A program made the position numbers and the translations under genes. Shown here in pieces: positions 10,372-18,872 of a DNA stretch of 64,000 nucleotides. This DNA is from Thraustochytrium sp. TN22. Taxonomy: Eukaryota; Sar; Bigyra; Thraustochytrida; Thraustochytriidae. Each line of letters begins with the position of its first letter. The stretch's first letter is position 1. The stretch lies in NCBI GenBank assembly GCA_013306675.1, contig JABLUY010000173.1:18958-82957 (forward strand), in the 5' to 3' direction. The notes under the pieces are model-generated. The model saw nothing but the letters and a program-made list of their open reading frames with translations, searched no databases and had not been told where the DNA came from.

Positions 10372-12519
10372 TCACAGCTTTCGCCCTAGGGTGCCAGAAA
10401 GCACAGCGAAAGCGATCAAATGCGCTGGCGCGTGCACAACAAGGAGCAGCGGCACGTGCATGAGGCCATCCGCCTCGAAGGCCAGGGCCAGAGCCTGCAG
10501 CGTCGCGCCCATGTCCGCCGACGCGCCGCCCGCAAGCCCCCAGGCGCTCGGGTCCGCCACCACGTGTGGCAAGACCAGGATCGCAAGCACCGGGCAGACG
10601 AGCAGCCAAAATACGAGCCCAACGAGGAATCCCCCGAGACCCTGAGCAGGCCGCACATTGGCATAAAAGAGCGAGGTCCAGCACGCCGAAACGAGCGCGA
10701 GCGGGTAGTTCACCATACCGACGACTGCGTGCGCCACAATGAGACACAGCTGCAGCAGCGGTCGCACCACCTTCCAAAGCTCGTTCGGGCACGCCGGCTG
10801 CGCCCGCCGCCGCAGGAGGTACATGACGAGAAAGGCGCAGAGCGCGGCGAGCCCGGTGGTGTGCGCCGGCTGCCGTAGGCCCCGAGCGCGACCCGTGAGC
10901 AAGAAGGCGCCGTAGGCCACGGCGGTCGCCAGCACGCCGATGGCCGCCAAGATGGCCGCCACCGGGTCGCCCTTGCGCATACTCCACACGTGCAGCGAGC
11001 GCGGCCGTGCCTTGTCCGGGCCTACGAGCGCGCTCGCGCCGACACCCGTGCCAGCGGCGCCCGTCTGCGCGCACGCCTGCAACACGCCGAGCAGCAGCGG
11101 CGCCAGCGCTAGGACGAGAGAGCCCGAGTACTCGCCAATGCTCACGAAGAGGTCCAGGTCGGGGATGATGTAGAGGAAGTAGGACTGGTGGATCTTCTCC
11201 TCCAGGTTACTCAGGCTGCGCAGCGTGTGCTCCGTGACGCGCCCGAGCGCCACACACGCCTGGTTGGGCTGCGCCCAGCGCCGCGCCGGCGACTGCCCAT
11301 ACGCCGTCGCCAGTGAGACCGCGTGTACGTCGTACGGGAGAAGCTCCGCGTGCAACCCGGTTGGCCCAAACGCCACGCCCTGCATGAAGCGCAGCATCTT
11401 CTCCATGCGCCCAAGGTACAGATTCACGGCGGCGCGCGAGGGCGCCTGCGCGCGGCCCAGCACGGCGCCGGCCGCCTCGTGCAGCGGCGTCGCCAGCTTT
11501 GCGCGCGCCGCAGCCAGCACGTCCTCGCCCTGCGCGCCCGTGGGCCACTGCGTCAGCTTGACGCGGTCCATCGTGGGCCTCGCGTGCATTTTGAGCAGGT
11601 GCACCACAACGTTCACCAGGTCCAAGTTTGGCAATAGGCCGTTGCCACCCGGCACGCGCACGTCGATGGCCTCCGCAAAGTACCCCGGGCCCGGCGCACG
11701 ATCCGTGTCCAGCACGAGGCCGCCCACCAGCAGGCCGGCGTGCGACACATTGGCACGGGAGCCGTCCGGCGCCAGGCCGGCGTGGTACCGCTCGGTCCAC
11801 GTGCGCACGCCGGCGCGATCCCGGGCCACGAGCACCACAAGGTTCTTGCCAAGCCAGTCGGCGTCCGCCAGCAGCTCCGCGATCGCCAGCGCCAGGCCCA
11901 CGCTTGAGCAGCCCTCGCCCTCGCCGAGCGACCCGCGCTTCGCGACCAAGATCATGGCGTCGCGGCGGTCCGCGGCTGCCCGCGGCCGCAGCACGCCAGA
12001 GACCTGGCCCAGTGCGTCCACGTGCACGTCCTCGAGGCCGGCGCGCAGCATCTCGTTCGCGATGACGGCCCCGCGCCGCCCGCCCGCGGCCACGGTCGCT
12101 TCCAGCGCGTGCGCGCGGAGCACGTGCGCGTCCGCAAAGGCCGCGCGGCCTGCGCCGGGACTCAGTGCGTTCTCCGAGAAGTACGTGCCTCTGCACTTGA
12201 GCTCGCCCGTCGTGATGCACACCAGCGGAAAGAGGCCGACCCACACGAGCCCGAGCACGAAGAGCACGACGCCGACGCGGCCGGCGCGACTCAGGACCGC
12301 CTGGACGACGCGCTCCAGCGCCGAGGGCGGCGGCGGCACCGCTTCCGCTGCCGCTGCCGCCGCCGCCCCCGCGTCCCCGGCCTGCGCCTCTCCGCTGCGC
12401 GCCTTGGCGCGGGCGGCGGCCTGCATGCCCGCGTGTGCCGCCGTCTCGCGCACGATCTCCACGTCGCGCGCGGCGCCGCCAACGCCGCGCCGCTGCCGCG
12501 GGCCGGCCGTCGACGCCAT
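10372..12519 (-). CDS. GPAA1: GPI transamidase subunit GAA1/GPAA1
   Basis: A 715-residue membrane protein. The family is recognisable from the lumenal segment YFSENALSPGAG after the first membrane helix, GGNGLLPNLDLVN in the middle, and EEKIHQSYFLYI followed by PDLDLFVSIGEYSG before the C-terminal membrane region. Gaa1 belongs to the GPI transamidase complex in the ER membrane. It recruits the protein substrate and GPI lipid for attachment and has an M28-peptidase-like lumenal fold without proteolytic activity (family knowledge). Layout: a cytosolic alanine-rich N-terminus, a first membrane helix near residues 80-105, a lumenal domain to about 450, then roughly six hydrophobic segments. The frame extends to 12537 only through a GTG codon, so the ATG at 12519 is the start. 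Its 3' end converges on the MYB gene. Confidence 0.95.
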   Translation of the reverse strand: MASTAGPRQRRGVGGAARDVEIVRETAAHAGMQAAARAKARSGEAQAGDAGAAAAAAAEAVPPPPSALERVVQAVLSRAGRVGVVLFVLGLVWVGLFPLVCITTGELKCRGTYFSENALSPGAGRAAFADAHVLRAHALEATVAAGGRRGAVIANEMLRAGLEDVHVDALGQVSGVLRPRAAADRRDAMILVAKRGSLGEGEGCSSVGLALAIAELLADADWLGKNLVVLVARDRAGVRTWTERYHAGLAPDGSRANVSHAGLLVGGLVLDTDRAPGPGYFAEAIDVRVPGGNGLLPNLDLVNVVVHLLKMHARPTMDRVKLTQWPTGAQGEDVLAAARAKLATPLHEAAGAVLGRAQAPSRAAVNLYLGRMEKMLRFMQGVAFGPTGLHAELLPYDVHAVSLATAYGQSPARRWAQPNQACVALGRVTEHTLRSLSNLEEKIHQSYFLYIIPDLDLFVSIGEYSGSLVLALAPLLLGVLQACAQTGAAGTGVGASALVGPDKARPRSLHVWSMRKGDPVAAILAAIGVLATAVAYGAFLLTGRARGLRQPAHTTGLAALCAFLVMYLLRRRAQPACPNELWKVVRPLLQLCLIVAHAVVGMVNYPLALVSACWTSLFYANVRPAQGLGGFLVGLVFWLLVCPVLAILVLPHVVADPSAWGLAGGASADMGATLQALALAFEADGLMHVPLLLVVHAPAHLIAFAVLSGTLGRKL

Positions 12520-12874
12520 GCCGCTCGCGCCCTGCACCGCCGCCGCCGCCGCCGCCGCCGCTGTTGCTGCCGCGCTGTTTAGCCTCTGGTCTTGCCAAGG
12601 GCGGCGAGCAGCTCAGGCTCGACGAAGATCTCGCCCACGGCCATGGTGGCCGCTGCCTTGGACGGGCGCCGCTCTGGCATGATCTCCTCTCACCCAGGTC
12701 CAGGAACGAATGTTGCAGGCTTTGAGCGTTGACAAGAGACGACTTGATCTGATCTGGCTGACAGTGAGTGATGGTTGTGACAGAGAGAGGTTGGCTAACT
12801 TAGAATGTCAAGCGGCGACGTCGGTACTAGCTAGCCAGAGCTAAGCTTAGAGCTCTAGCTGGCTAGGCCTAGGC
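12520..12874. other. Intergenic region with CTAG-rich tract
   Basis: 355 bases between the GPAA1 start and the stop of the BRCT gene. The part next to the BRCT stop (about 12825-12872) is a run of CTAG/GCTAG/CCTAGG words. A CCGCCG simple run lies just upstream of GPAA1. No promoter element was recognised. Confidence 0.5.
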
Positions 12875-13621
12875 CTAGACGGCGTGGTGCGTCTCGCACC
12901 ACTCGCAGGAGGCCTTGCCGGAGTCATGGCACGAACAGCAGCAGCCGAGGTCGATTTCGATGACGGGCGCCACGGTGACGTAGTCGTCCTCAGAATCATC
13001 GTCGCTTCCGCGCGGCTTGGCGGGCGGCGCGGGCTTGGCTTCCGGCACCTTTTGCAAAAAGGGCTCGAAAGGGACGATGGCCTTGGCGGCGTGACAAGCG
13101 TCCAGAAAGCCAGCAGAGACGACCGGGACGTTATGCTTGAGCGCCTTGCGCACCTTCTGCGAGCGGCGGCGCACGGCGCGGTCCGAGGCGACGAGAGCGA
13201 AGACGCGCTTGTGCAGGATGCCGCTCACGGCGCCACCGGCGCCGACCACCTGGTCGCGCAGGTCCTCGAAGCTGACCTCGACGTCGTCGGAGCCGTCGTC
13301 CTCGTCGTCATCCTCGTCGTCGTTGCTGCGCACGGTGACGCCGAAGACCTTGCCCTTGAAGAACTTGAGCTTCTTCTGCAGCGCCTGCTTCTCGCCGGCG
13401 CGCTCCGCCTCGGCCCCGTCGCCGCCGGCCTTGGCCTTGGCGGCCTTGGCCTCGGCGGCCTTGCGCCGCTTGCGCTTGCGCCGCTCCTTGGCACGGGTGG
13501 CCGCCGGCGCCGGCGCGGCGGGCGGCGCGTCCTCGTCCGAGTCGGAGTCCGCCAGCACCACGTGCTGCGCGCGGCCGGCGGCGGGCCGGCCGCGCTTGCT
13601 GCCGCGCGCGGGCGCCTCCAT
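12875..13621 (-). CDS. Single-BRCT-domain protein with Cys-rich tail
   Basis: A 248-residue protein from the ATG at 13621; the frame upstream reaches only a TTG. Residues 1-75 are basic and low complexity, with KRKRRK-type nuclear localisation patches. Residues about 80-205 form a BRCT-like domain: an FFKGKVFGVTV first strand, an acidic insert, SFEDLRDQVVGAGG (helix 1 plus glycine turn), ALVASDRAV, KVRKALKHNVPVVSAGFLDAC (helix 2 to the conserved W/F region) and F-x-P-F. BRCT domains bind phosphopeptides or DNA ends in repair proteins. The tail holds C-C-C-x-C-H and C-x-x-C-x-x-H-H, a pattern that could bind zinc. The gene is divergent from the papain-family protease gene with 287 bp between starts. 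Confidence 0.8.
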   Translation of the reverse strand: MEAPARGSKRGRPAAGRAQHVVLADSDSDEDAPPAAPAPAATRAKERRKRKRRKAAEAKAAKAKAGGDGAEAERAGEKQALQKKLKFFKGKVFGVTVRSNDDEDDDEDDGSDDVEVSFEDLRDQVVGAGGAVSGILHKRVFALVASDRAVRRRSQKVRKALKHNVPVVSAGFLDACHAAKAIVPFEPFLQKVPEAKPAPPAKPRGSDDDSEDDYVTVAPVIEIDLGCCCSCHDSGKASCEWCETHHAV

Positions 13622-13908
13622 CGCGCCGCGCGCGGGCCGCCAGCCGGGCGTCTGCGCGAGGCCGCGGGTCTGGCGCGGGGCCGAGGCCGGGGCCGTGGGT
13701 GGCCCCTGCCGCGCCGCCTTGAACGTGAAGGCGGCGGCCACTGGCAACCCAACCCGAAGCCAGGCCGCCGGCAGACGCCCAAGCCCTCGCTCGCCGGCGC
13801 GCGCGCGGCGAGGAGGGCGGCGGCGGCGGCGGCGGCGGCGGCCGGGGCGCTCCGGGCCCCTCGGCCCGCGCGGCGCGGGTTCCGCTGCGGCGGCGGCGGG
13901 AGGCGACC
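13622..13908. promoter_or_regulatory. Short divergent promoter interval
   Basis: 287 bases separate the start of the BRCT gene (minus) from the start of the papain-family gene (plus), so both promoters and 5' leaders must lie here. It is extremely GC-rich, with CGG/GGC runs near 13815-13845, and has no TATA-like sequence. Confidence 0.5.
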
Positions 13909-15129
13909 ATGGCGGCGGCGCTGGCGGCGCTGGCGGCGCTGGCGACGCTGGCGACGGCCACGGCGACGGCGGAGGCGGCGACGGGCGGGCAGGGCGGCGA
14001 GCCGCTGCACGTGTGGGCGGCGTTCAAGGCGGAGTTTGGGCGCACGTACGCGAATGCGTCGCATGAGGAGCAGCACCGCGCCGTGTACGAGGACAACGTG
14101 GCGTACATCGCGCGGCGCAACCGCGAGCAGACTTCGTTCAAGCTGGGCGTGAATGAGTTCGCGGACGTGAGCGCGGAGGACTTTCGCGCGCGGCTCGCGA
14201 CGACGGTGATGACGCCTGGCCTGCTGCGCTCGCGCGCGCCCTTCCACTTCGCGGACCGCATGGAGGACCTCCCTGAGCGCGTGGACTGGCGCGAAAAGGG
14301 CGCCGTGACGGAGGTCAAGAACCAGGGCCAATGCGGGTCGTGCTGGGCGTTTGCCACGGTAGCTAGCATGGAGGGCAGGTACGCGATCGCCACGGGCGCG
14401 CTGCGTAGCCTGTCGGAGCAGCAGCTGGTGGACTGCTCGGCCGCGAATGCGGGCTGCTCGGGCGGCAACATCGAGCGCGCTTTCGATTTCATCATCCACA
14501 ACGGCGGTCTGGATTCGGAGGACGACTACCCGTATGAGGGCGTTAGGGCGGCCTCCTGCGACGTGGCGCGCGACCGCCGCGTGGTGGCGCGCATCCGCGA
14601 CTTTCGCGATGTGGAGCCGCACAACGAGCAGCAGCTGCTGGCGGCCGTGGCGCGTGGTCCCGTGGCCGTGGCCATCGAGGCGGACCAGCGCGACTTTCAA
14701 TTTTACCAGAGTGGCGTCTTCGACGGCACCTGCGGCGATAAGGTCGACCACGGCGTCACCGTGGTGGGCTACACAGAGGATGCCTGGATCGTGCGCAACT
14801 CGTGGGGTTCCTCGTGGGGCGACGAGGGCTACATTTACATTAAGCGCGGGCTCTCCTCCCGTACGCACCCGGCCGGCCTGTGTGGCATTTTGACGGCGCC
14901 CAGCTACCCGCTGGTGGGCGACCATGACCCTGTCCCGCTACCGGACCCAACGCCAGGCCCGCAATTGCCTTGCGACTGCACGTCCTCTTGCGAGTCCATG
15001 TGCAACCAGTTCGGCATGAAGTGTTGCTCTGGCAAGGGCGGCAACTGCAACTGCCAGCCGCCGCGCGACACCTGCTGCGACTACGGCATGGACCCCTGGC
15101 AACTACTGCAGGAGCAGCAGTCTCTCTAG
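13909..15129 (+). CDS. Papain-family (C1A) cysteine protease, secreted or lysosomal
   Basis: A 406-residue preproenzyme. Residues 1-22 are a hydrophobic signal peptide. Residues about 33-95 are an I29-type inhibitor propeptide, with ERFNIN-like spacing (EEQHRAVYEDNVAYIARRN) and the KLGVNEFADVS motif. The mature enzyme starts around LPERVDWREKGAV. The catalytic set is visible: oxyanion Gln139 and Cys145 in NQGQCGSCWAF, His281 in DHGVTVVGY, Asn297 in NSWGSSWG. Such enzymes degrade proteins in acidic compartments or outside the cell. After the catalytic domain come a proline linker (PLPDPTPGP) and a cysteine-dense tail (about 355-395) with paired Cys resembling a reduced granulin or small disulfide knot. 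Start chosen as the ATG that opens the signal peptide. Confidence 0.95.
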   Translation: MAAALAALAALATLATATATAEAATGGQGGEPLHVWAAFKAEFGRTYANASHEEQHRAVYEDNVAYIARRNREQTSFKLGVNEFADVSAEDFRARLATTVMTPGLLRSRAPFHFADRMEDLPERVDWREKGAVTEVKNQGQCGSCWAFATVASMEGRYAIATGALRSLSEQQLVDCSAANAGCSGGNIERAFDFIIHNGGLDSEDDYPYEGVRAASCDVARDRRVVARIRDFRDVEPHNEQQLLAAVARGPVAVAIEADQRDFQFYQSGVFDGTCGDKVDHGVTVVGYTEDAWIVRNSWGSSWGDEGYIYIKRGLSSRTHPAGLCGILTAPSYPLVGDHDPVPLPDPTPGPQLPCDCTSSCESMCNQFGMKCCSGKGGNCNCQPPRDTCCDYGMDPWQLLQEQQSL

Positions 15130-15654
15130 GCATGAAGCGAGAATGAGGAGATGATGGCTCATGATTTTCCTGCTGTGCCAAACGCTCTAGCGCGTAGAAG
15201 GGGCATGCAACCCTGCACATGACATTGCTGCGCAGAATCAAGACATTACTGCAAACTCAGCAAGGGTCGGCTTTGCTTTTGTGTGTGGCGAATGGGGAGT
15301 TGCTTGCTCTGGTATTGCCAAAATCACTCTTTTCGCATTATTGCTGGTACCCTACCATCGTGTGACGGAGTCATGACCGCCAGAGTGAGCGACCGAGGTC
15401 ATCCAGCTGTGATAGGCGCGACCAGATCCCAGATTCGGTGCAAACGTTGCGCAGCTTGCTCTGGTATTGCCAAAATCACTCTTTTCGCATTATTGCTGAT
15501 ACCCTACCATTGTGTGACGGAGTCATGACCGCCAGAGTGAGCGACCGAGGTCATCCAGCCGTGACTCATCGAAAAAAGAATCACCACTCAGCTTCCGTCT
15601 TACTTGTTTACACCGAATCTGGGATCTGGTCGCGCCTGTTGCGCGTTGAACCAC
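15130..15654. other. Convergent 3' region with a repeat element
   Basis: 525 bases between two converging genes. Apart from presumed 3' UTRs it consists mostly of a direct-repeat/inverted-repeat element, annotated separately at 15302-15636. No protein-coding signal. Confidence 0.6.
15302..15636. repeat. Composite element: 111-bp direct repeats interleaved with 26-bp inverted repeats
   Basis: A 111-bp unit at 15302-15412 is repeated at 15454-15564 with three substitutions. A 26-bp sequence at 15415-15440 (starts GGCGCGACCAGATCC) recurs as a perfect reverse complement at 15611-15636, flanking the second direct repeat. The order DR1-IR-DR2-IR in otherwise unique 3' DNA looks like a small foldback or MITE-like element, or the product of a local duplication and inversion. 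No transposase frame is present. Confidence 0.8.
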
Positions 15655-16674
15655 TTACGCCGGCATGACATTGAGCATGCGCTTGGAAAAGCTCTTCCAG
15701 TACTTGCTGAAGGCCTTGATGTCGGACTTGCTGCTCTCGTGCTGGTTGAGCTCGTCGCGCATGGCGCGGAGCAGATTGAACTCGGCGTCGAAGAGCTCGG
15801 CCAGCTCGGGGCAGGTGATGATGTTGTGAGCATCATTGTCGAAGTCCTTGACGCTGGCGAGCACCTTGCTCTTGCCGATCTGGTACTGCTCCTCCTCGTG
15901 GTCCATCCTGCGCTCACGCTTGTCCGGGTTGGTATGACCCTCGGTGGTGGCAGTCTTGCTCTTGCGGCGCTGGCGGTCCTTGCCGTCGCGGTGGTGCAGC
16001 GTGTCAGTGCGAAGCTGCTTGATCTCCTTGGCGCGCGAGTTGATGTGCTTGAGAGAGGTGTACCCACCGGCCGCCGAGATGGCGCGGTCGATGCGGCCGC
16101 TCGCGTTCATGACGTCCTCCGGCATGCTGCGGCCGCGGCGGTCAAAGTTCTTGGCCTTCTCCTGGAGATGCGCGCACCTGCGCATGGCCTGGTTCATGTC
16201 CTTGAGCGCGAACTGGACGCGCTTGTGCATCTTGATGAAGTGCTCCCACTCCTCCTTGTCGGCCTGCGACGGCTCCGTGAAGTTCGAGTGAAAGTGCCGC
16301 TGCTTCCACTGCTTGGTGCGCTGCCAAAAGCCCGGGTGCTCCAGCTTGCGCGTGGCGTGCATGCCGTCCTCCTCAGTCATGGCATGCTGGTGCGTGGACG
16401 CGCTCGTCTGTGCCTGCGCCTGCGCGTGCGGCTCGCTTTCGAGGTGCTCGTGGTCGTGCTCCTCGGCCTTGAGGGCGGTCTGCTCGTCCCCGTGAGTCGA
16501 ATCCTCATCCGCGGTCATGCTGTCCTCACTCAGCTTGCTCTCTTGCGGCTGCGCCTCGCTCGCGATGGCCGAGTTCTCCTGGTGCGCCTGCTGCTCCTTG
16601 TTCAGGCCGGCATGCTGCGACTTGCTGTAGCCGCCGTCGTCCGTGTACGTGTCGTTGTCATGGTTGGCCAGCAT
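15655..16674 (-). CDS. Charged helical protein, possibly BAR-like
   Basis: A 339-residue protein from the ATG at 16674. The frame upstream continues another 141 codons but becomes arginine/serine-rich and unlike coding sequence. Residues 1-110 are polar, rich in Q, E, D and H. Residues about 115-339 are mostly long amphipathic helices (WEHFIKMHKRVQFALKDMN, then AISAAGGYTSLKHINSRAKE, then CPELAELFDAEFNLLRAMRD), with a lysine/arginine-rich segment between the second and third. Three long helices with the last containing an F-D-A-E-F-N-L-L pattern are compatible with a BAR-type membrane-curvature domain, but this is weak. A coiled-coil adaptor is the safer description. No signal peptide or membrane segment. 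Confidence 0.7.
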   Translation of the reverse strand: MLANHDNDTYTDDGGYSKSQHAGLNKEQQAHQENSAIASEAQPQESKLSEDSMTADEDSTHGDEQTALKAEEHDHEHLESEPHAQAQAQTSASTHQHAMTEEDGMHATRKLEHPGFWQRTKQWKQRHFHSNFTEPSQADKEEWEHFIKMHKRVQFALKDMNQAMRRCAHLQEKAKNFDRRGRSMPEDVMNASGRIDRAISAAGGYTSLKHINSRAKEIKQLRTDTLHHRDGKDRQRRKSKTATTEGHTNPDKRERRMDHEEEQYQIGKSKVLASVKDFDNDAHNIITCPELAELFDAEFNLLRAMRDELNQHESSKSDIKAFSKYWKSFSKRMLNVMPA

Positions 16675-17529
16675 CGTGCAGCTTGCGGGCGGTGTTCTTG
16701 CTTTGCTTTGGTGTAAAAGGGCGGCTTCTCGATCTCCAACGTTTTGGGTCTGCTCCCGGTTGGCCGCGTCCGCCGCCGTCGTGAGCACATGCTCTGCACG
16801 GGGGGGATAGCGACCGAGCTTCAGCGCAGAAGTCTCGACCCCGTGCACCGCAACACCGCAACTACCAAGCGGCTTCTCGAGCCCACTGCAGGCTCCGCTT
16901 CGCTCGGCGGCGTCATGAAGCGGCGACCACTGGCAGCGAAGCGCACCGAAGCGGGCGGGAAGCCTGGCCGAGATGGAGGCGGAAAGGAGGCCTGGCCTGC
17001 TGGCCGCGGGCCGGGAGTCGAGGCGAGAGCCAGAGGACCTTTCAGACTCGGACGGCGTGCCGCGCCGCCGACCACGGGCGCGGCGCTGCAAGGTCATAGC
17101 AGGGGGTGCGGATCAATCGTCCGCACGCCCGCACGCTCGTGACGGGACTTTCCGGGGCAGGGGACAGCGCGCGCGCGCGCGCCGCTGGCTACGCGAGAAA
17201 AGAAAGAAAGGAGTCAGCGAGGAACCGCGCGCCGTGGCCTACCAGCTTGCGCTCAGCAGCCCTCAGCAGCGCTCAGCAACACGACCGCGCGTTCTCGCAC
17301 AGGCTCGCACAGTCCGAGTCACTCCGCCTTGCTCCGCCTTGCTCCACTGCAGTCGGCGACTCGGACCTCCGAGGCGGAGCCTCTCCACAGTTCCAGGTCT
17401 CGCCTTGCGCCCGCAGTCGTGTTGCTGTGGACGCTTGCGTCCGGCCGTCGTGGGATGACAACGCCTGTCACCGACCCAGGCGCATTCTTCACTGGCACTG
17501 TCACTCACGGCGACAGTGGCGTACCGGAA
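16675..17529. other. Intergenic region, tandem minus-strand genes
   Basis: 855 bases, GC-rich, no convincing coding signal. A GC alternating run (about 17170-17182) and CAGCA-type repeats near 17255-17280 are present. It should include the promoter of the downstream helical protein gene. Confidence 0.5.
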
Positions 17530-18360
17530 TCAGACCACACTGGCAGAAGCCAGCACCGCCGACCGCCGTGAGGGCTCCAGGAGGGTCATGAGCCTTAGCG
17601 CCACGGCGAGAAGCGCGAACACCAGCAGCAACGCGAGCACGCGGCGGGCACGTGTGACGACGGCTGCGGCGCGAGAGCCAGAGAATCCAGCTCCGAATCC
17701 GAGCGGGACGTGCTGAAGCCCTGCACCGCCGCCGCATGGGTGGGCGCCGTCATGGCTGCTCTGACTGCCGCTCCGGTCGAAGCGCAACACGTGGACGCCC
17801 TCGCGCTGCGCCACAGACGCCGCCTCATTCGCGCAAGCCGTGCTGGCGCCAGGCAGGTACAGCTTGCCCTTGTACGGGTCGAACACGAAAACGTCCGCGT
17901 CCAGGCTTCGCAGGAGCTTGCGCCAGAGGTCCGGCGTCTCCCCGTGGCTCCGCAGCTCCAGGCCTTGATCCGTGCGTAGCATGTGCAGAGTCACGACGTG
18001 GCCCGACGCTGACCCTTGGGCGCCCTCGTGAATCGCCTCGGTTTCTTCTTCTTGGTGAGCATTGTCGCTCAGCGTCGCGGACGGCGGCCCGAGCCCAGCA
18101 AAGTACATGACATACGAGTTCCACGGCGCAGCGGCCTCGCGCTCAGCCACGAGCTGCGCTTCGTCACGGACCGTGTCGAGCGCCTCGCCCGCGTGAGCTA
18201 GGCGCACGTCCTCCACGCCCTCTTGGCGGTAGCCCAGCAAGTGGCCCAGCCGGCGGCGCAGCTCGCCCACCGTGAGCATGGCGTCGGCGCTCGGCTCGAG
18301 CGCAAGCGCGAAGGCCTCGCCCTCGGGGCCGCGCACGCGTACCAAGGCCGGCGGCGCCAT
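17530..18360 (-). CDS. Ubiquitin-like domain protein with C-terminal membrane anchor
   Basis: A 276-residue protein from the ATG at 18360. Residues about 5-75 have the ubiquitin-like order: a strand (VRVRGPEGEAFAL), a T-V-G-E-L-R-R-R-L helix, and V-R-L-A-H-A-G-E-A-L at the position of the K48-type loop. The middle (about 95-175) has a FDPYKGKLYLP segment. Residues about 241-261 form one strongly hydrophobic helix (VLALLLVFALLAVALRLMTLL) followed by 15 residues, as in tail-anchored proteins. The architecture recalls HERP-like ER proteins or membrane-anchored Ubl proteins, but no full family match is claimed. A tail anchor would place the Ubl domain in the cytosol. Confidence 0.75.
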   Translation of the reverse strand: MAPPALVRVRGPEGEAFALALEPSADAMLTVGELRRRLGHLLGYRQEGVEDVRLAHAGEALDTVRDEAQLVAEREAAAPWNSYVMYFAGLGPPSATLSDNAHQEEETEAIHEGAQGSASGHVVTLHMLRTDQGLELRSHGETPDLWRKLLRSLDADVFVFDPYKGKLYLPGASTACANEAASVAQREGVHVLRFDRSGSQSSHDGAHPCGGGAGLQHVPLGFGAGFSGSRAAAVVTRARRVLALLLVFALLAVALRLMTLLEPSRRSAVLASASVV

Positions 18361-18500
18361 CCTGGCCTGCCAATTGCAGTCGTCCGCCCGCGCCGTCCTG
18401 CTGGTTGTGGTTGGCGCTGCGCCGCCTTGAATTTGAATTCTGAAAGTTTGAGTCCAGGCTCTCTAGCTAGCTAGCTGGGCTGGGCTGCTGTGAGTGAGGA

Positions 18501-18590
18501 CTCATCAGAGACCCAAACCATTTTCAAACCCAAAGGGTTTGGGTCCTCATCAGAGACCCAAACCCTTTTCAAACCCAAAGGGTTTGGGTC
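18501..18590. repeat. Two 45-bp tandem units, each a hairpin
   Basis: Units 18501-18545 and 18546-18590 differ by one base. Each contains ACCCAAACC(A/C) followed about 10 bases later by AAAGGGTTTGGGT, its reverse complement, so each can fold into a stem of about 13 bp. The second unit has the perfect stem; the A in the first unit makes one mismatch. Confidence 0.85.
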
Positions 18591-18618
18591 GCTAGCTAGC
18601 TAGCTAGCTAGCTCTAGC
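18591..18618. repeat. (CTAG)n tetranucleotide array
   Basis: About six GCTA/CTAG units directly abut the hairpin repeats. A TAGC array gives a stop codon in every frame of both strands. Confidence 0.85.
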
Positions 18619-18872
18619 TTGGCAGATGGTCTTTGATGCGGGTCGCTAGCGAGATGGTTCAGGATGCAACTCGCGATCCAGCTTGCCTGTTGGTCCATGA
18701 TTCATCTACTTGCCAGCTGGAAAGACCAAAAGCAAAAGGTGATGGGGCGCCAACACGCGATCGAGCTTGCCACTTGCCTGATCGATCTGATTCTCAAAGT
18801 TTCTATCTTGCCAGTTGGTTCACGATTCAAATGGTTCATCAACGATTCAACATATGGTAGTAGACGCATCCG

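Larger units (their letters stand above)
18361..18872. other. Intergenic region with hairpin repeats and CTAG array
   Basis: 512 bases between two tandem minus-strand genes. It holds a 45-bp tandem hairpin repeat (18501-18590) immediately followed by a (CTAG)n array (18591-18618). The remainder is AT-richer, with related TTGCC(A/T)G..GGTTCA segments at 18652-18850 that look like diverged repeats. No gene seen. Confidence 0.6.

Noticed and set aside
12520-12537. GTG start for GPAA1 (and GTG/TTG starts for several other frames)
   Set aside because: Nuclear genes of this kind use ATG; each has a well-placed ATG downstream.
11225-12682. Plus-strand frame opposite GPAA1
   Set aside because: Ser/Arg/Thr-rich shadow with no family pattern; the minus strand has clear Gaa1 motifs.
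15283-15668. Two similar short plus-strand frames in the repeat element
   Set aside because: Their similarity is that of the 111-bp direct repeat; no start context or composition supports coding.
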